Part shown: positions 8,601 through 14,964 of the stretch, piece after piece
Layout of the letters: the number at the start of each line of letters is the position of its first letter
How positions within the stretch are numbered: the stretch's first letter is position 1
Source: an uncultured Ruminococcus sp.
GTDB taxonomy: Bacteria > Bacillota > Clostridia > Oscillospirales > Ruminococcaceae
Reading direction: 5' to 3'
Length of the DNA stretch: 26,386 bases
Assembly: GCA_900540005.1 (NCBI GenBank)
Contig: UQEM01000017.1
Coordinates: 1 to 26,386, forward strand
The notes under the pieces: model-generated
What the model saw: only the letters and a program-made list of their open reading frames with translations
Told to the model about the DNA's origin: nothing
Databases searched by the model: none
Program-made: the position numbers and the translations under genes

Positions 8601-11600
8601 TACCTACACGCGCAATGCTGAGGGGAAATTTGTGGATAAGGACGGAAATAACGGCAGGTATTCCGCAATATACACGGGTAACGGTCTGAATAAGGACGGA
8701 ACCGTGAACTGCACCAACGGCGAGGGTCTGAGAGTCACCAAGATATGGAAGGACGCAGACAACAAGGTCATGGCTGACCCGCCGCTTGACAAAATTTCAT
8801 TCAAGCTTGAGGGTAAAAAGGGCAACGACTGGGTTGTCATTAAGAAGAGCAGCGATACTCAGAACTGGACGATAACCAAGGACGATTCGTGGGCAGTTAC
8901 TATCCCTAACGAACTTCTCGAAGGATATACAGATTTCCGCGTTACTGAGGACACATCTTCTATCCCCTACGGCTATTCGGTAAACTACAACAAGAACCTT
9001 TCGGGCGCAGGCGGTCAGATAACGATAACCAATAAGAATCCTTATGCGGCATCTATTGACTTGGAGGTCACTAAGGTATGGAGCGACGGTCTGACAGCTC
9101 ACGACGAAGTAAAGTTCAACATTTACAGATCAAAGACAGTCTGGGCAAGCTCAGAGGGCACGGCGGAGGAAATAGCGGCATCAGAACTCATAAAGGAAGG
9201 TGTCGTACTCAATGAAGCAAACGGCTGGAGCTACACTCTCAGCGGTCTTGAGAATTTCCAGGACTCAGGCGATAGATACAACTACTATGCTGTTGAGCGG
9301 GTCCCGAGCGGCTATGTTGCAAGCTATGAACGTGCGGCAGGAAGCAAGAGCACATCTGTTACAGTAACCAATTCCCCGAAGCCGACACCGCAGACGCTGA
9401 AAGTCAATAAGGTGTGGGATAAGGTGGTTTCAAGCAAAAAGCCGGTTGAACTTGAGCTTTACCGCAAACTTAGACCTCTTACAACTGAGCGCTATAAGAT
9501 CCCGAACAATGTAACGGTTGCCGCTATCGGTGACTCGATCACATATGGTCAGATGAACAATGTTGATCCGGCATATACTTACCCCATTGCACTTAAAGAT
9601 CTGCTTGGAACAACGGGAGACGTAAAAAACAGCGGTCATGATTCTTATCTTATCAGTGGTCTGGTAACCGAGGACGCACTGCTCAGCAATGGCAGCTATG
9701 CGGATATTGCTACGCTGCTGATAGGCACAAATAATGTCTTGCGTGATGATTTGACGGACGTAAATGATTTTGCAGCACAGGTCAAGACGTACATTGAGTC
9801 GGTAAGGGCAAAAGCTCCGAATATAATATTCTTTGTCGGAAGTATTCCTTACATGAACAATAAGGAAAACACGACCGATAATATGCTTATTGGATCGTGG
9901 CGTGACTTAACGGCGCTTAATGCAAAGGTTGACGCATATAACGCGGCTCTCAAGACAATGGTCGAGGGATTGAACGATACAAATACAAGATTTGTTGATA
10001 TCAATTCCGCAGTCGATATGCACACCATGCTCGCGGACGGCATTCACCCGAATCCCGCGGGTTATGAGGCAATGGCAAACAAATTCTACGAGGCGATCGG
10101 TGAGTACTACGGTAAGGAAACTCTCACGGTAAATTCAGAAGTCCCCGTTGATGTTGATTATTTACCCGAACTTGACGATACTTACAAGCAGGTCAAGGGC
10201 TTTACGGCAAACGGCGAAGTGGTTGATAAGATAACTCTCAATGAGGGCAACAACTGGAGCGCAACTCTGACGGGTCTCCAGAATGAGCCGAGCGAATCGG
10301 AGTACGAGAATCTTAACCTAAAGGCAGGATTCAAGTATGAGTACATCTACTACGTTAAGGAGGTAACAACTTCCGACAAGTGGCAGGCAAGCTACTCGCA
10401 CAACGGTCAGGCAGCACAGGGACTCATGGCTGTCACCGTTACCAATACAGGCGATGAGGAGGGCGAAAAGACCTCGCTCAGCGTCAAGAAGGAATGGAGT
10501 CAGATAAATCACCCTGACAGCGTAAAGCTCATGCTCCAAAAGGAAGAGAGCACGGGCAAGTGGGTCGATGTAAAGGAGATCACACTTCCGCAGGACGGAA
10601 AGTGGGAGTACACTTGGAACGACCTTGACGTTGGTTCAAAATATCGTGTTACCGAGGTCGATCCGCCTGAAAACTGGAAGCCGACGTATTCCGATGAGAA
10701 CAATGGATTGACGCTTGCAGCTCTTGCAGAGGGCGAGGAGACTCCGCAGATCGTGGTGACCAATACATGGGAGAGTCCGAAAACTTCTATCGACGTTAAG
10801 AAGATATGGAGCGACGGTCTGACAGCTCACGAGAATGACATAATTCAAGTTAAGATAAAGCGCTCGACAACTCCTGACGAAACGGCGCTCAACAAGACAC
10901 TTGAGGTTGCAGCCGAAAGCACCGAAGTTGAGATCGGACAGACTCTCAGCATTAAGGCAAATAAAAAGGTGGTCAAGGCGGTAAGCTCGGACAGAAATAC
11001 AGCGGAGGCGTTCATCAGCTCGGACGGCGTGACAGTTACGGTCAACGGTATAGCTTCGGGAACGGCAGAGATAACGGTTTCCGATGGTGTACAGGAGAAA
11101 ACCATTACCGTCAGCGTAGTTGCAGAAACGACCGCAGCAATTACCACCACTACGACAACAACTACTACTACGACTACAACCACAACAACCACTACTACCA
11201 CAACGACTACGACCACAACTACCACAACAGCTCCTTCGGGAAATGTGGTGACGGGTACTATTGCTGATGATAATTCAAGCAACGTATATAATTATACTTA
11301 TGATTCAACGGCGGGAACTATAACGTTTTCGCTGACATCACCGGGTTGGTATATGGGCTGGCATATGAACAGTATAAAATCCGATGATGTGCTTAAAGAT
11401 CTGGTACCGCAGAAATATGAACTGCGTTCATCAGGCAATGATACTATGCACGTTTGGGGTCCGGGAAACAGATGGGGTCAATTTGTTTGGAACAACGGAG
11501 TAGGAACAGTTGATGTTTCAGGTAATACTAATTCATTTGCAGTTGAAAATGATACCTTTGGTATAGCTGGAAATATACCGAGCGGAGAATTCAGCTTTAT

Positions 11601-12204
11601 AATCTACGTTAAACCTGTTGCAACACCGCGATCTGCTCCGCGCAGACTGGCAGTTCCGAGAATGGGCAAACTCGGACTCGGACTCAGCTATTCAGCCGCG
11701 ACAAAGTCACTCGACGATATCAAGTCGGTAAGCGAGGATAATGACGTGGTCGTTGTCGCAAAAACAAGCGGCATGACAGTGATGACCATAAACGACCTCT
11801 CGTTCGAGAACAGTGATGAAGCTGTCATCACACTCTCAAAGGACAACAACTTCGCTGAGGTCATCAACGACCTTAAGGCTTATGCTTCACCCGATACACC
11901 GTATTACTACACCATTGTGGAGTACATGATAAACGGTCAGAAGGTTGACGCGGCAGGTTACGTTGACAGCTACAAGGTGACAGACGGAGACAGCGAGACG
12001 CACTACAGCATTAATGCTGCAAGCGGCGGAAATGCCTCGGTTGAGATCACCAACACCAAGAAGCCGACAGAATCAGTCGGGCTTCCCGAAACGGGCGGCA
12101 GCGGAACAGCTCCGTATACCGCAGCCGGAATTGCAATAATGGCACTCTCCGGTACAGTCCTCTTCTTCAAGCGCCGAAGCCGCCGCGAGCGGAAACGCGC
12201 ATGA
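2650..12204 (+). CDS. Giant LPETG-anchored CnaB-repeat adhesin with embedded SGNH hydrolase
   Basis: A 3184-residue cell-wall adhesin, probably the pilus tip or a stalk-like surface fibre. A signal peptide with a long N-region and hydrophobic core (about 19-44) is followed by four beta-rich N-terminal modules (about 47-627), five CnaB Ig-like domains (about 627-1206), a mixed central region (1206-1847) with a SpaA-like domain carrying the E-box YKIVETVAPDGY, then six more CnaB domains (1847-3139). Each CnaB has the Lys of K-x-W, a Glu in the middle strand and the Asn of TN at the end, the residues that form internal isopeptide bonds. An SGNH hydrolase lies at about 2275-2498; Big_2-like, poly-Thr and AT-rich modules lie at 2751-2991. 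LPETG is at 3145-3149, followed by a membrane helix and RRSRRERKR tail. AGGGGAG at 2632-2638 supports the start. Ligand unknown; plant cell-wall attachment is a guess from the cellulase nearby. Confidence 0.93.
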   Translation: MNSQKKTQQIIQDNHLHRRIIAFLVFLSVCAGFIMPYMGISPGFAETNGVYFESQQKTIPDGAAQLQENMITKFEPENPDKIKNDGTKAEFRIELSYANMSGVDLSQPYIYYQLPSNIDIVKGGFYGSDKRIWDEKYQKGPAGYYSISEDGLIVIKFTDSYIEEMLGNSKNRQFQGGLKFDATLGRAATADGDQSISVGGNEFVIKFDDIIKPGSKNSSVQYDNDGTEKIHYVINIKNPGKLVDLSNYELYDSMFKGDVRNWKVNPPCDGTMDKANGKYVFNSSPDAEDIQFEYDYYPTSDELLNNQGKFTNNAQIINKNPDKSSDRAETSSETQIQPSDYKAEVVKSGAPDYEKDGGELGLINWKIEVSRLHNFPLKGYTVEDTAFSSDDIQSLTLVDGDGRTLVSGTDYTINGSKIEFFTNADKVVITYKTSKAADGTDLKGSAGADVTNNAKVYPPNDSNTPDDDKTTSVHYSEKSSLTKTAETPNADLTLKPTLSPSESETITLDWQVKITDFSNFSDSSKTFTDTLQDGQYLTEEQFNAIKVGSLVKDTDYSIKETKDADGKITGFTITFLKPTASRTQTITYSSTADVSDVSNGGHKNFKNSGKYGDDTSTDASQIVNRGNLQGSQNIKAYKNWEDAPSTHPDAFLLLQYSTDNVNWSAVKANNITNPQRANGEISWWNLPTTDPATGKTLYYRVVEITEKSANDGSYSSDTAGEVPEGYKVSYSDPSYQADGTEKKFNVTNTYNKMSISVNKTWSGVPEGTKVPDITFRLLRSTDNVNWTEVATKTLKSGETAFDFSELEKEDGNGNLYYYKVEEAELTGYIRKPDTSDVFSEHNAQAGFTNVYDQVEIRAHKKWLNDESDTSGRKEITVRLQESTDNSTWTDVTTVQTLTLNQGNDWYASWKDLPKYKDGKVIYYRIKEETTVEGYIELNGGYSNSVNSESGSYTLECDVSNEWDKINITPVKTWDGDSGDVSTRGNSVTMKLQIRHKNESGGWIDEWTDYYPKGENEITVSKPTNTNGSTWEADKSWNGLSKEDSTGKCYYRASEVASSIPEGYDTKPDEDGTNSTGKSLVKNYYKYIRITASKTWAEDSPQDRDGLEVIFTLQKRVDGGEWKLYEADGVKNPVSVAADANAGVTSQTSPEWEWKNLPKQTSDGKTIYYRVIEDTISGYTTSYSYDENNGVCNSDSSITVTNTKLAKIEKTALVPIKPEYNDWLIKENFTETDSITADSLTDVPTVVTEVNGVSQECYLFPWKVTLNGKKADYIDTLPPDTVLYRSTDYPLIIKAWNRVFAENSNWANYLTYPYNNDPQKVRFKFDSERIYFIYFTATPKSVVDEAIKNSGSFALKNTIAHNGSDSGSEATLTIGKNSSPEDKDYVIDKKYDADKGNNKAFGRAGYSIYVNSRGDNLSNENFLDITDEFEITGYNDTNGSGLLDAVLNSICVFELEPLNPNNVVREITDFSYNIENKTVEEATPISFTDNGGENPHYYHFNVEGVSTGDYIRVNLQAEREVTLDAKTWNVSIGGTKFFKLSEFIGTDELKFEKANDYKATFTIKIPDGVNNSSLTVSCGPPNVKINCISAEKIKKIVKNILHIQVPDEKHLRIDYTYEFKTNSSTPGNPKIGEKPEDGTKVTFTNNASVKTSDSTEESSAGENSYELLDSSGIVSATEAPSIVKVNIGDQTINSLDSTFKLAQYVNGKWQYANAFTPLEKQPTVDRITLGDFEGDDGTVPASAADLKVKGGKHSLNLTPGVLYKIVETVAPDGYQKTPYQLALEKAAAEGTDVSSITIDADSPEMKDFVFYFTFTGDAESFRQMLGGDVTVMSISQGGTASIPNNAEINVGVQKTWNLSESDKSKDWSSIFQLYYYVGSRPSGIPAIPTSDDDPNSKMHKASVSYNVDSDTTVDISRVEIKSDGTIVVKDKNNNDVLDKNGDPITLRSAGGSNSFSYAWNDLPNGKDGSLIYYYVVEEAYTIGGNTYTRNAEGKFVDKDGNNGRYSAIYTGNGLNKDGTVNCTNGEGLRVTKIWKDADNKVMADPPLDKISFKLEGKKGNDWVVIKKSSDTQNWTITKDDSWAVTIPNELLEGYTDFRVTEDTSSIPYGYSVNYNKNLSGAGGQITITNKNPYAASIDLEVTKVWSDGLTAHDEVKFNIYRSKTVWASSEGTAEEIAASELIKEGVVLNEANGWSYTLSGLENFQDSGDRYNYYAVERVPSGYVASYERAAGSKSTSVTVTNSPKPTPQTLKVNKVWDKVVSSKKPVELELYRKLRPLTTERYKIPNNVTVAAIGDSITYGQMNNVDPAYTYPIALKDLLGTTGDVKNSGHDSYLISGLVTEDALLSNGSYADIATLLIGTNNVLRDDLTDVNDFAAQVKTYIESVRAKAPNIIFFVGSIPYMNNKENTTDNMLIGSWRDLTALNAKVDAYNAALKTMVEGLNDTNTRFVDINSAVDMHTMLADGIHPNPAGYEAMANKFYEAIGEYYGKETLTVNSEVPVDVDYLPELDDTYKQVKGFTANGEVVDKITLNEGNNWSATLTGLQNEPSESEYENLNLKAGFKYEYIYYVKEVTTSDKWQASYSHNGQAAQGLMAVTVTNTGDEEGEKTSLSVKKEWSQINHPDSVKLMLQKEESTGKWVDVKEITLPQDGKWEYTWNDLDVGSKYRVTEVDPPENWKPTYSDENNGLTLAALAEGEETPQIVVTNTWESPKTSIDVKKIWSDGLTAHENDIIQVKIKRSTTPDETALNKTLEVAAESTEVEIGQTLSIKANKKVVKAVSSDRNTAEAFISSDGVTVTVNGIASGTAEITVSDGVQEKTITVSVVAETTAAITTTTTTTTTTTTTTTTTTTTTTTTTTTTTAPSGNVVTGTIADDNSSNVYNYTYDSTAGTITFSLTSPGWYMGWHMNSIKSDDVLKDLVPQKYELRSSGNDTMHVWGPGNRWGQFVWNNGVGTVDVSGNTNSFAVENDTFGIAGNIPSGEFSFIIYVKPVATPRSAPRRLAVPRMGKLGLGLSYSAATKSLDDIKSVSEDNDVVVVAKTSGMTVMTINDLSFENSDEAVITLSKDNNFAEVINDLKAYASPDTPYYYTIVEYMINGQKVDAAGYVDSYKVTDGDSETHYSINAASGGNASVEITNTKKPTESVGLPETGGSGTAPYTAAGIAIMALSGTVLFFKRRSRRERKRA
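7048..7413 (+). other. AT-rich module inside the adhesin gene
   Basis: About 120 codons (EITDFSYNIENK to VKINCIS) use visibly more AT-ending codons (AAT, ATT, TTT, GTT, TTA) than the sequence on either side. The reading frame is kept. The protein looks like a beta-sandwich rich in aromatic residues, with no recognised family. It may be a recently acquired domain. Confidence 0.45.
9077..9104 (+). repeat. 28-bp direct repeat, copy 1 (in adhesin gene)
   Basis: Identical over 28 bases to 10805-10832 and in the same reading frame, encoding the WSDGLTAH part of two CnaB domains. The copies lie 1728 bp (576 codons) apart, so recombination between them would remove the SGNH-bearing region without a frameshift. 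Confidence 0.9.
9472..10143 (+). other. SGNH/GDSL hydrolase domain inserted in a CnaB repeat
   Basis: This segment of the adhesin carries all the SGNH hydrolase blocks: GDSITYG with nucleophile Ser2296, a block II-like Gly in NSGHDS, GTNN at 2359-2362 (oxyanion Asn) and DGIHPNPAGYEAMA with Asp2463 and His2466. Family members are esterases, acetylxylan and other carbohydrate deacetylases, or lipases. Before it stands the first strand of a CnaB domain (VNKVW...ELELYRK); the rest of that domain (LNEGNNWSATLTGL, YYVKEV, VTVTNT) resumes after it, so the enzyme is displayed from a CnaB loop. The substrate cannot be read from the sequence. Confidence 0.85.
10805..10832 (+). repeat. 28-bp direct repeat, copy 2 (in adhesin gene)
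   Basis: Second copy of the repeat at 9077-9104, at the start of the last CnaB domain. The identity includes synonymous positions, which suggests recent duplication or gene conversion and not just conserved protein sequence. Confidence 0.9.
10900..11142 (+). other. Big_2-like Ig domain inserted in the last CnaB repeat
   Basis: Residues from LEVAAESTEVEIGQTLSIKA to GIASGTAEITVSDG and TVSVVAE have the pattern of bacterial Ig-like group 2 domains (a G-x-A-x-I-T-V strand near the end). It lies between the first strands of the last CnaB repeat and the Thr run. Confidence 0.6.
11143..11229 (+). repeat. Run of 29 threonine codons
   Basis: Twenty-nine consecutive ACN codons, using ACT, ACC, ACA and ACG in mixed order. 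The mixture argues for selection for polythreonine, not simple slippage of one triplet. It is probably a stiff, possibly glycosylated linker; shorter Thr/Ser linkers occur in three other proteins of this window. Confidence 0.95.
11230..11620 (+). other. AT-richer beta module after the Thr run
   Basis: About 130 residues with many Trp, Gly and Asn (SPGWYMGWHMNS, MHVWGPGNRWGQFVWNNG) and codon use more AT-rich than the flanks. It looks like a small carbohydrate-binding-type beta-sandwich, but I cannot assign it to a family. The CnaB sequence seems to resume after about 11690. Confidence 0.45.
12082..12204 (+). other. LPETG cell-wall sorting signal of the adhesin
   Basis: LPETG (residues 3145-3149), then a hydrophobic stretch (YTAAGIAIMALSGTVLFF) and a basic tail ending RRERKRA: the three-part signal for sortase cleavage between Thr and Gly. 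Confidence 0.96.
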
Positions 12205-12289
12205 GATACAACAGTAAAGATCAAAGTCGTGGCGGAAAAGCTCCGCTCCGACCGAGATCGCCAAGAATTAATGAATAAGGAGAATTATT

Positions 12290-13990
12290 ATGAAAAACAC
12301 AAAGAGATTTTTTGCAATGGCAGCAGCCCTCACACTCGCAGCTTGCGCAGCAGCCCCCATGACTATGAACGTTAGTGCAGCAGCAACAGAGAATACAGTT
12401 TCCTTTACAGGTGAAGTAAAGGACGGCGTAACTCATAACTACAGCGCTTACAAGATTTTCAACGGTACAGTTGAAGGCGACAACCTTACAAATATCAGCT
12501 TTGCAAAGGCAAACGGATTTGACGCTTTTCTCGCTGCACTTAAAGCTGATAAAACGATTGGCGATAATTTTACAACTGCCAGCACAGTAGCTGAAGTTGC
12601 AAACGTGCTCAGCGGATTTTCAGATAAGTCTGCCGATGCAAAGGCTTTTGCTGATTTCGTTGCAACACACGCAACACTGCTTGCTGCTCCCGTTACAGGA
12701 CATGGATCGCTCACACTTGACAGCGACGGTTACTATGTAATTATCGAAACAGGCGCTACAGGCGGCAATGATTATGCAAGAACATCTTACATTCTTACAC
12801 AGTATGATGCAAGCAAAGGTGCGGAAATTGCAGTAAAGTCTGCTGCTCCTACTGTTGACAAGCAGGTTTACGATAATGACGATAAGGCTGCAACAGGCGA
12901 TAACAACGGCTGGGGCGAGTCTGCTGACCACGCTATCAACGAGACTTTCCAGATGAAACTTATCGCAACTATTCCCGCTGACGAAGATTTCGCAGCATAC
13001 AAGGCTTACAAGGTTGCATTCCACGATACATACAACAAGGGTATAACTTTTGAGGGCATTGCTTCTGTTACTGTTGCAGGTGAAACAACAGTTAATAAAG
13101 GCGAAGCAAATACTGATTATCAGCTTGCAAGCAATACAACAAACCGTACACTTGATATCACTATCAACGATATCGTTCCTGCAATAACAGCAGCAAGCAA
13201 GAAGCTTGGTACAGATGAGATAACCGTAGAGGTCATCTACAACGTTCACCTCAACGAGGAAGCGGCAACTGTTAATGCATCTGCAAGCGGTCTTTCTACT
13301 TCATATGATAACGTAAACGGCGTTTACCTTGAATATTCCAATAACCCGAACTGGAACGGCAGCGGCACAGCTACTCCCGGAGAGGATACCCCCGGAGATG
13401 ACGAGAGCACAGGTAAAACACCCAAGGATTATGTATGGGTATTCACATACGAGTCGAACAACAATAAGGTCGACGATACAAACAAGCCCCTTACAGGCGC
13501 TAAGTTCCAGATCAAGAACGGAGATACCGTAATTAAGCTCGTTGACAAGGGCAACGGCGAATATGTTGTAGCTGACCAGAACAGTGCACTTTCAACAAGC
13601 GAAGGTGCTTCACCCAAGATAGTTGACACAATGGTATCTACAGGTACAGACGCTAAGTTCAACATCAAGGGCCTTGACGCAGGTACATATACACTCGTCG
13701 AGACAGCGGCTCCTCAGGGCTACAAGGTTGCTGCTAATACAGTTTTCCACATCAGTGCAACACACTCTGAGGGTAAGACAGAGAATAATGTTGATACAGA
13801 ACTTGCAGATGTAACACTTGCTACAGGTGAGGGCAATTCTCTCAATCACACTATCGTTGATAGCTCATCTTCAAAGCTTCCTTCAACAGGCGGCATGGGC
13901 ACAACTCTCTTCGTTCTCGGCGGCGGCTGCATGGCAGGTCTTGCAGGTATCTACCTCATCTCCAAGAAGAGAGCAAAGGACGCTGAGTAA
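12290..13990 (+). CDS. Major backbone pilin, SpaH/EbpB type, LPSTG-anchored
   Basis: A 566-residue secreted pilin. A signal peptide (about 1-31, ending NVSAAA) precedes an N-terminal domain, a fimbrial isopeptide D2-type domain starting near APTVDKQVYDND (Lys191) and a C-terminal SpaA-like domain with the E-box YTLVETAAPQGY (Glu471). The sorting signal is LPSTG (530-534), a hydrophobic helix and SKKRAKDAE. The canonical pilin motif VYPK is absent; Lys183 in AVKSAAP occupies the equivalent inter-domain place and may be the Lys used for polymerisation (inference). AAGGAG at 12277-12282 is seven bases before the ATG. Its codon use is narrower than that of its neighbours (GCA/GCT, ACA, GTT), like ldh, suggesting high expression. 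The class C sortase follows directly, so it is likely the shaft subunit. Confidence 0.92.
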   Translation: MKNTKRFFAMAAALTLAACAAAPMTMNVSAAATENTVSFTGEVKDGVTHNYSAYKIFNGTVEGDNLTNISFAKANGFDAFLAALKADKTIGDNFTTASTVAEVANVLSGFSDKSADAKAFADFVATHATLLAAPVTGHGSLTLDSDGYYVIIETGATGGNDYARTSYILTQYDASKGAEIAVKSAAPTVDKQVYDNDDKAATGDNNGWGESADHAINETFQMKLIATIPADEDFAAYKAYKVAFHDTYNKGITFEGIASVTVAGETTVNKGEANTDYQLASNTTNRTLDITINDIVPAITAASKKLGTDEITVEVIYNVHLNEEAATVNASASGLSTSYDNVNGVYLEYSNNPNWNGSGTATPGEDTPGDDESTGKTPKDYVWVFTYESNNNKVDDTNKPLTGAKFQIKNGDTVIKLVDKGNGEYVVADQNSALSTSEGASPKIVDTMVSTGTDAKFNIKGLDAGTYTLVETAAPQGYKVAANTVFHISATHSEGKTENNVDTELADVTLATGEGNSLNHTIVDSSSSKLPSTGGMGTTLFVLGGGCMAGLAGIYLISKKRAKDAE

Positions 13991-14028
13991 TTTTTCAACA
14001 GCGATCAACCGTTAATATAACGTCCCGT

Positions 14029-14052
14029 AGCCTCCCCATTATCGGGGAGGCT
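14029..14052 (+). other. Hairpin between pilin and sortase genes
   Basis: A perfect 9-bp GC-rich stem (AGCCTCCCC / GGGGAGGCT) with a six-base loop and no T-run after it, 38 bases past the pilin stop. It could slow 3' decay of the pilin message or act as a partial terminator, making more pilin than sortase. Confidence 0.7.
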
Positions 14053-14081
14053 GTCAGGGAGAGGTCTGCAAGGAGAAGATA

Positions 14082-14954
14082 ATGAAGAAAAAACGTGATA
14101 TCATTACGACTATTGTGTTTGCCGTCATTTTTCTTGTAGGTCTCTCCGTGATGCTTTACCCCACCTTTGCAAACTGGTGGAACAACAACAAGGTTTCGCA
14201 CACTATCTCAACCTATAAAGAAGCCGTTGCGGAAATGGACACGGGCGAGACAGAACGCCTTTTGCAGGAGGCGCATGACTACAACTTCAAGCTTGCGCAG
14301 CTCCAATATCCGCTGACGCAGTTTGATCAGATAGAGGGCTATGACGACATTCTCGATGTTTCAGGCTCGGGAGTAATGGGCTACATATCCATACCGAATA
14401 TCAACGTTGAGCTGCCCATATACCACGGTACGAGCGAGGGCGTTTTACAGATAGCAAGCGGCCACATTCAGGGAACGTCCCTGCCGGTAGGCGGTCTGAA
14501 TACCCATGCGGTGATCTCAGGGCACAGAGGACTCCCCTCGGCTAAGCTTTTTTCCGACCTCGACCAGATGGTGGAGGGCGATACGTTTACCATAAACGTA
14601 CTCAACGAGGTCTACACCTATGAGGTCGAAAAGATACTTATAATCCTGCCAAGTCAGACCGAGGAGCTTGAGATCATTCCCGATTCGGACTATGTAACGC
14701 TTATGACCTGCACCCCATACGGTATCAATACCCACCGCCTGCTTATCAGGGCGCACAGGATAGAAACGATATACGACAGGAAAGTAAAGGTTTCGGCGGA
14801 CGCATTGCAGGTCGACACAATGACGGTCATTCCGATAGTGCTCATACCTCTGCTGGCGCTGCTCGTGATTTACTGGGTAATCAGCGGAAGGCGCAGAAAA
14901 ACGCATAGAATAGACAAATACACGATAGATAAATTAACAGGAAGGAAAGGCTGA
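14082..14954 (+). CDS. Class C (pilus-polymerising) sortase
   Basis: A 290-residue membrane transpeptidase that cleaves LPxTG-type signals and joins pilins. It has an N-terminal membrane helix (about 7-26), a catalytic domain with His148 (VISGHRGLPSAKLF), Cys210 (VTLMTCTPYGINTHRLLIRA) and Arg219, and a second membrane helix near the C terminus (about 246-266). The TLMTCTPYGxNTHRLL motif and C-terminal helix are class C features. The usual lid motif Asp-Pro-aromatic is not seen; the corresponding stretch reads LTQFDQIEGYDDIL, so the active site may be less occluded or use a different plug. AAGGAG (14070-14075) precedes the ATG. It lies between the major and minor pilin genes, as expected of the pilus polymerase. 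Confidence 0.94.
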   Translation: MKKKRDIITTIVFAVIFLVGLSVMLYPTFANWWNNNKVSHTISTYKEAVAEMDTGETERLLQEAHDYNFKLAQLQYPLTQFDQIEGYDDILDVSGSGVMGYISIPNINVELPIYHGTSEGVLQIASGHIQGTSLPVGGLNTHAVISGHRGLPSAKLFSDLDQMVEGDTFTINVLNEVYTYEVEKILIILPSQTEELEIIPDSDYVTLMTCTPYGINTHRLLIRAHRIETIYDRKVKVSADALQVDTMTVIPIVLIPLLALLVIYWVISGRRRKTHRIDKYTIDKLTGRKG

Positions 14955-14964
14955 GGTGATTGAT

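Larger units (their letters stand above)
4531..12066 (+). repeat. Eleven CnaB-type Ig-like repeats within the adhesin
   Basis: Approximate repeat limits: 4531-4905, 4906-5205, 5209-5540, 5541-5905, 5908-6265, 8191-8725, 8728-9045, 9046-9385, 9388-10460 (split by the SGNH domain), 10471-10785 and 10786-12066 (split). Each opens with a Lys-x-Trp signature (for example VNKTW, AHKKW, PVKTW, ASKTW, VQKTW, VTKIW, VTKVW, VNKVW, VKKEW, VKKIW), contains a Glu in a motif like YRVIE or RVTE, and closes with a strand ending in TN, SN or KN. These are the positions of the Lys-Glu-Asn triad of CnaB isopeptide domains, which give protease and force resistance. The bond itself is inferred. Confidence 0.85.

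Noticed and set aside
11143..11229. Simple-sequence slippage tract for phase variation
   Set aside because: The codons are ACT, ACC, ACA and ACG in irregular order, so there is no uniform triplet repeat for polymerase slippage.
10845..11282. Minus-strand frame with a long polyvaline stretch
   Set aside because: It is the complement of the polythreonine run and flanking adhesin sequence; no ribosome site or plausible protein.
12620..13249. 209-codon minus-strand open frame opposite the major pilin
   Set aside because: Cys-rich shadow of the biased pilin codons; the sense frame has a signal peptide, E-box and LPSTG signal.
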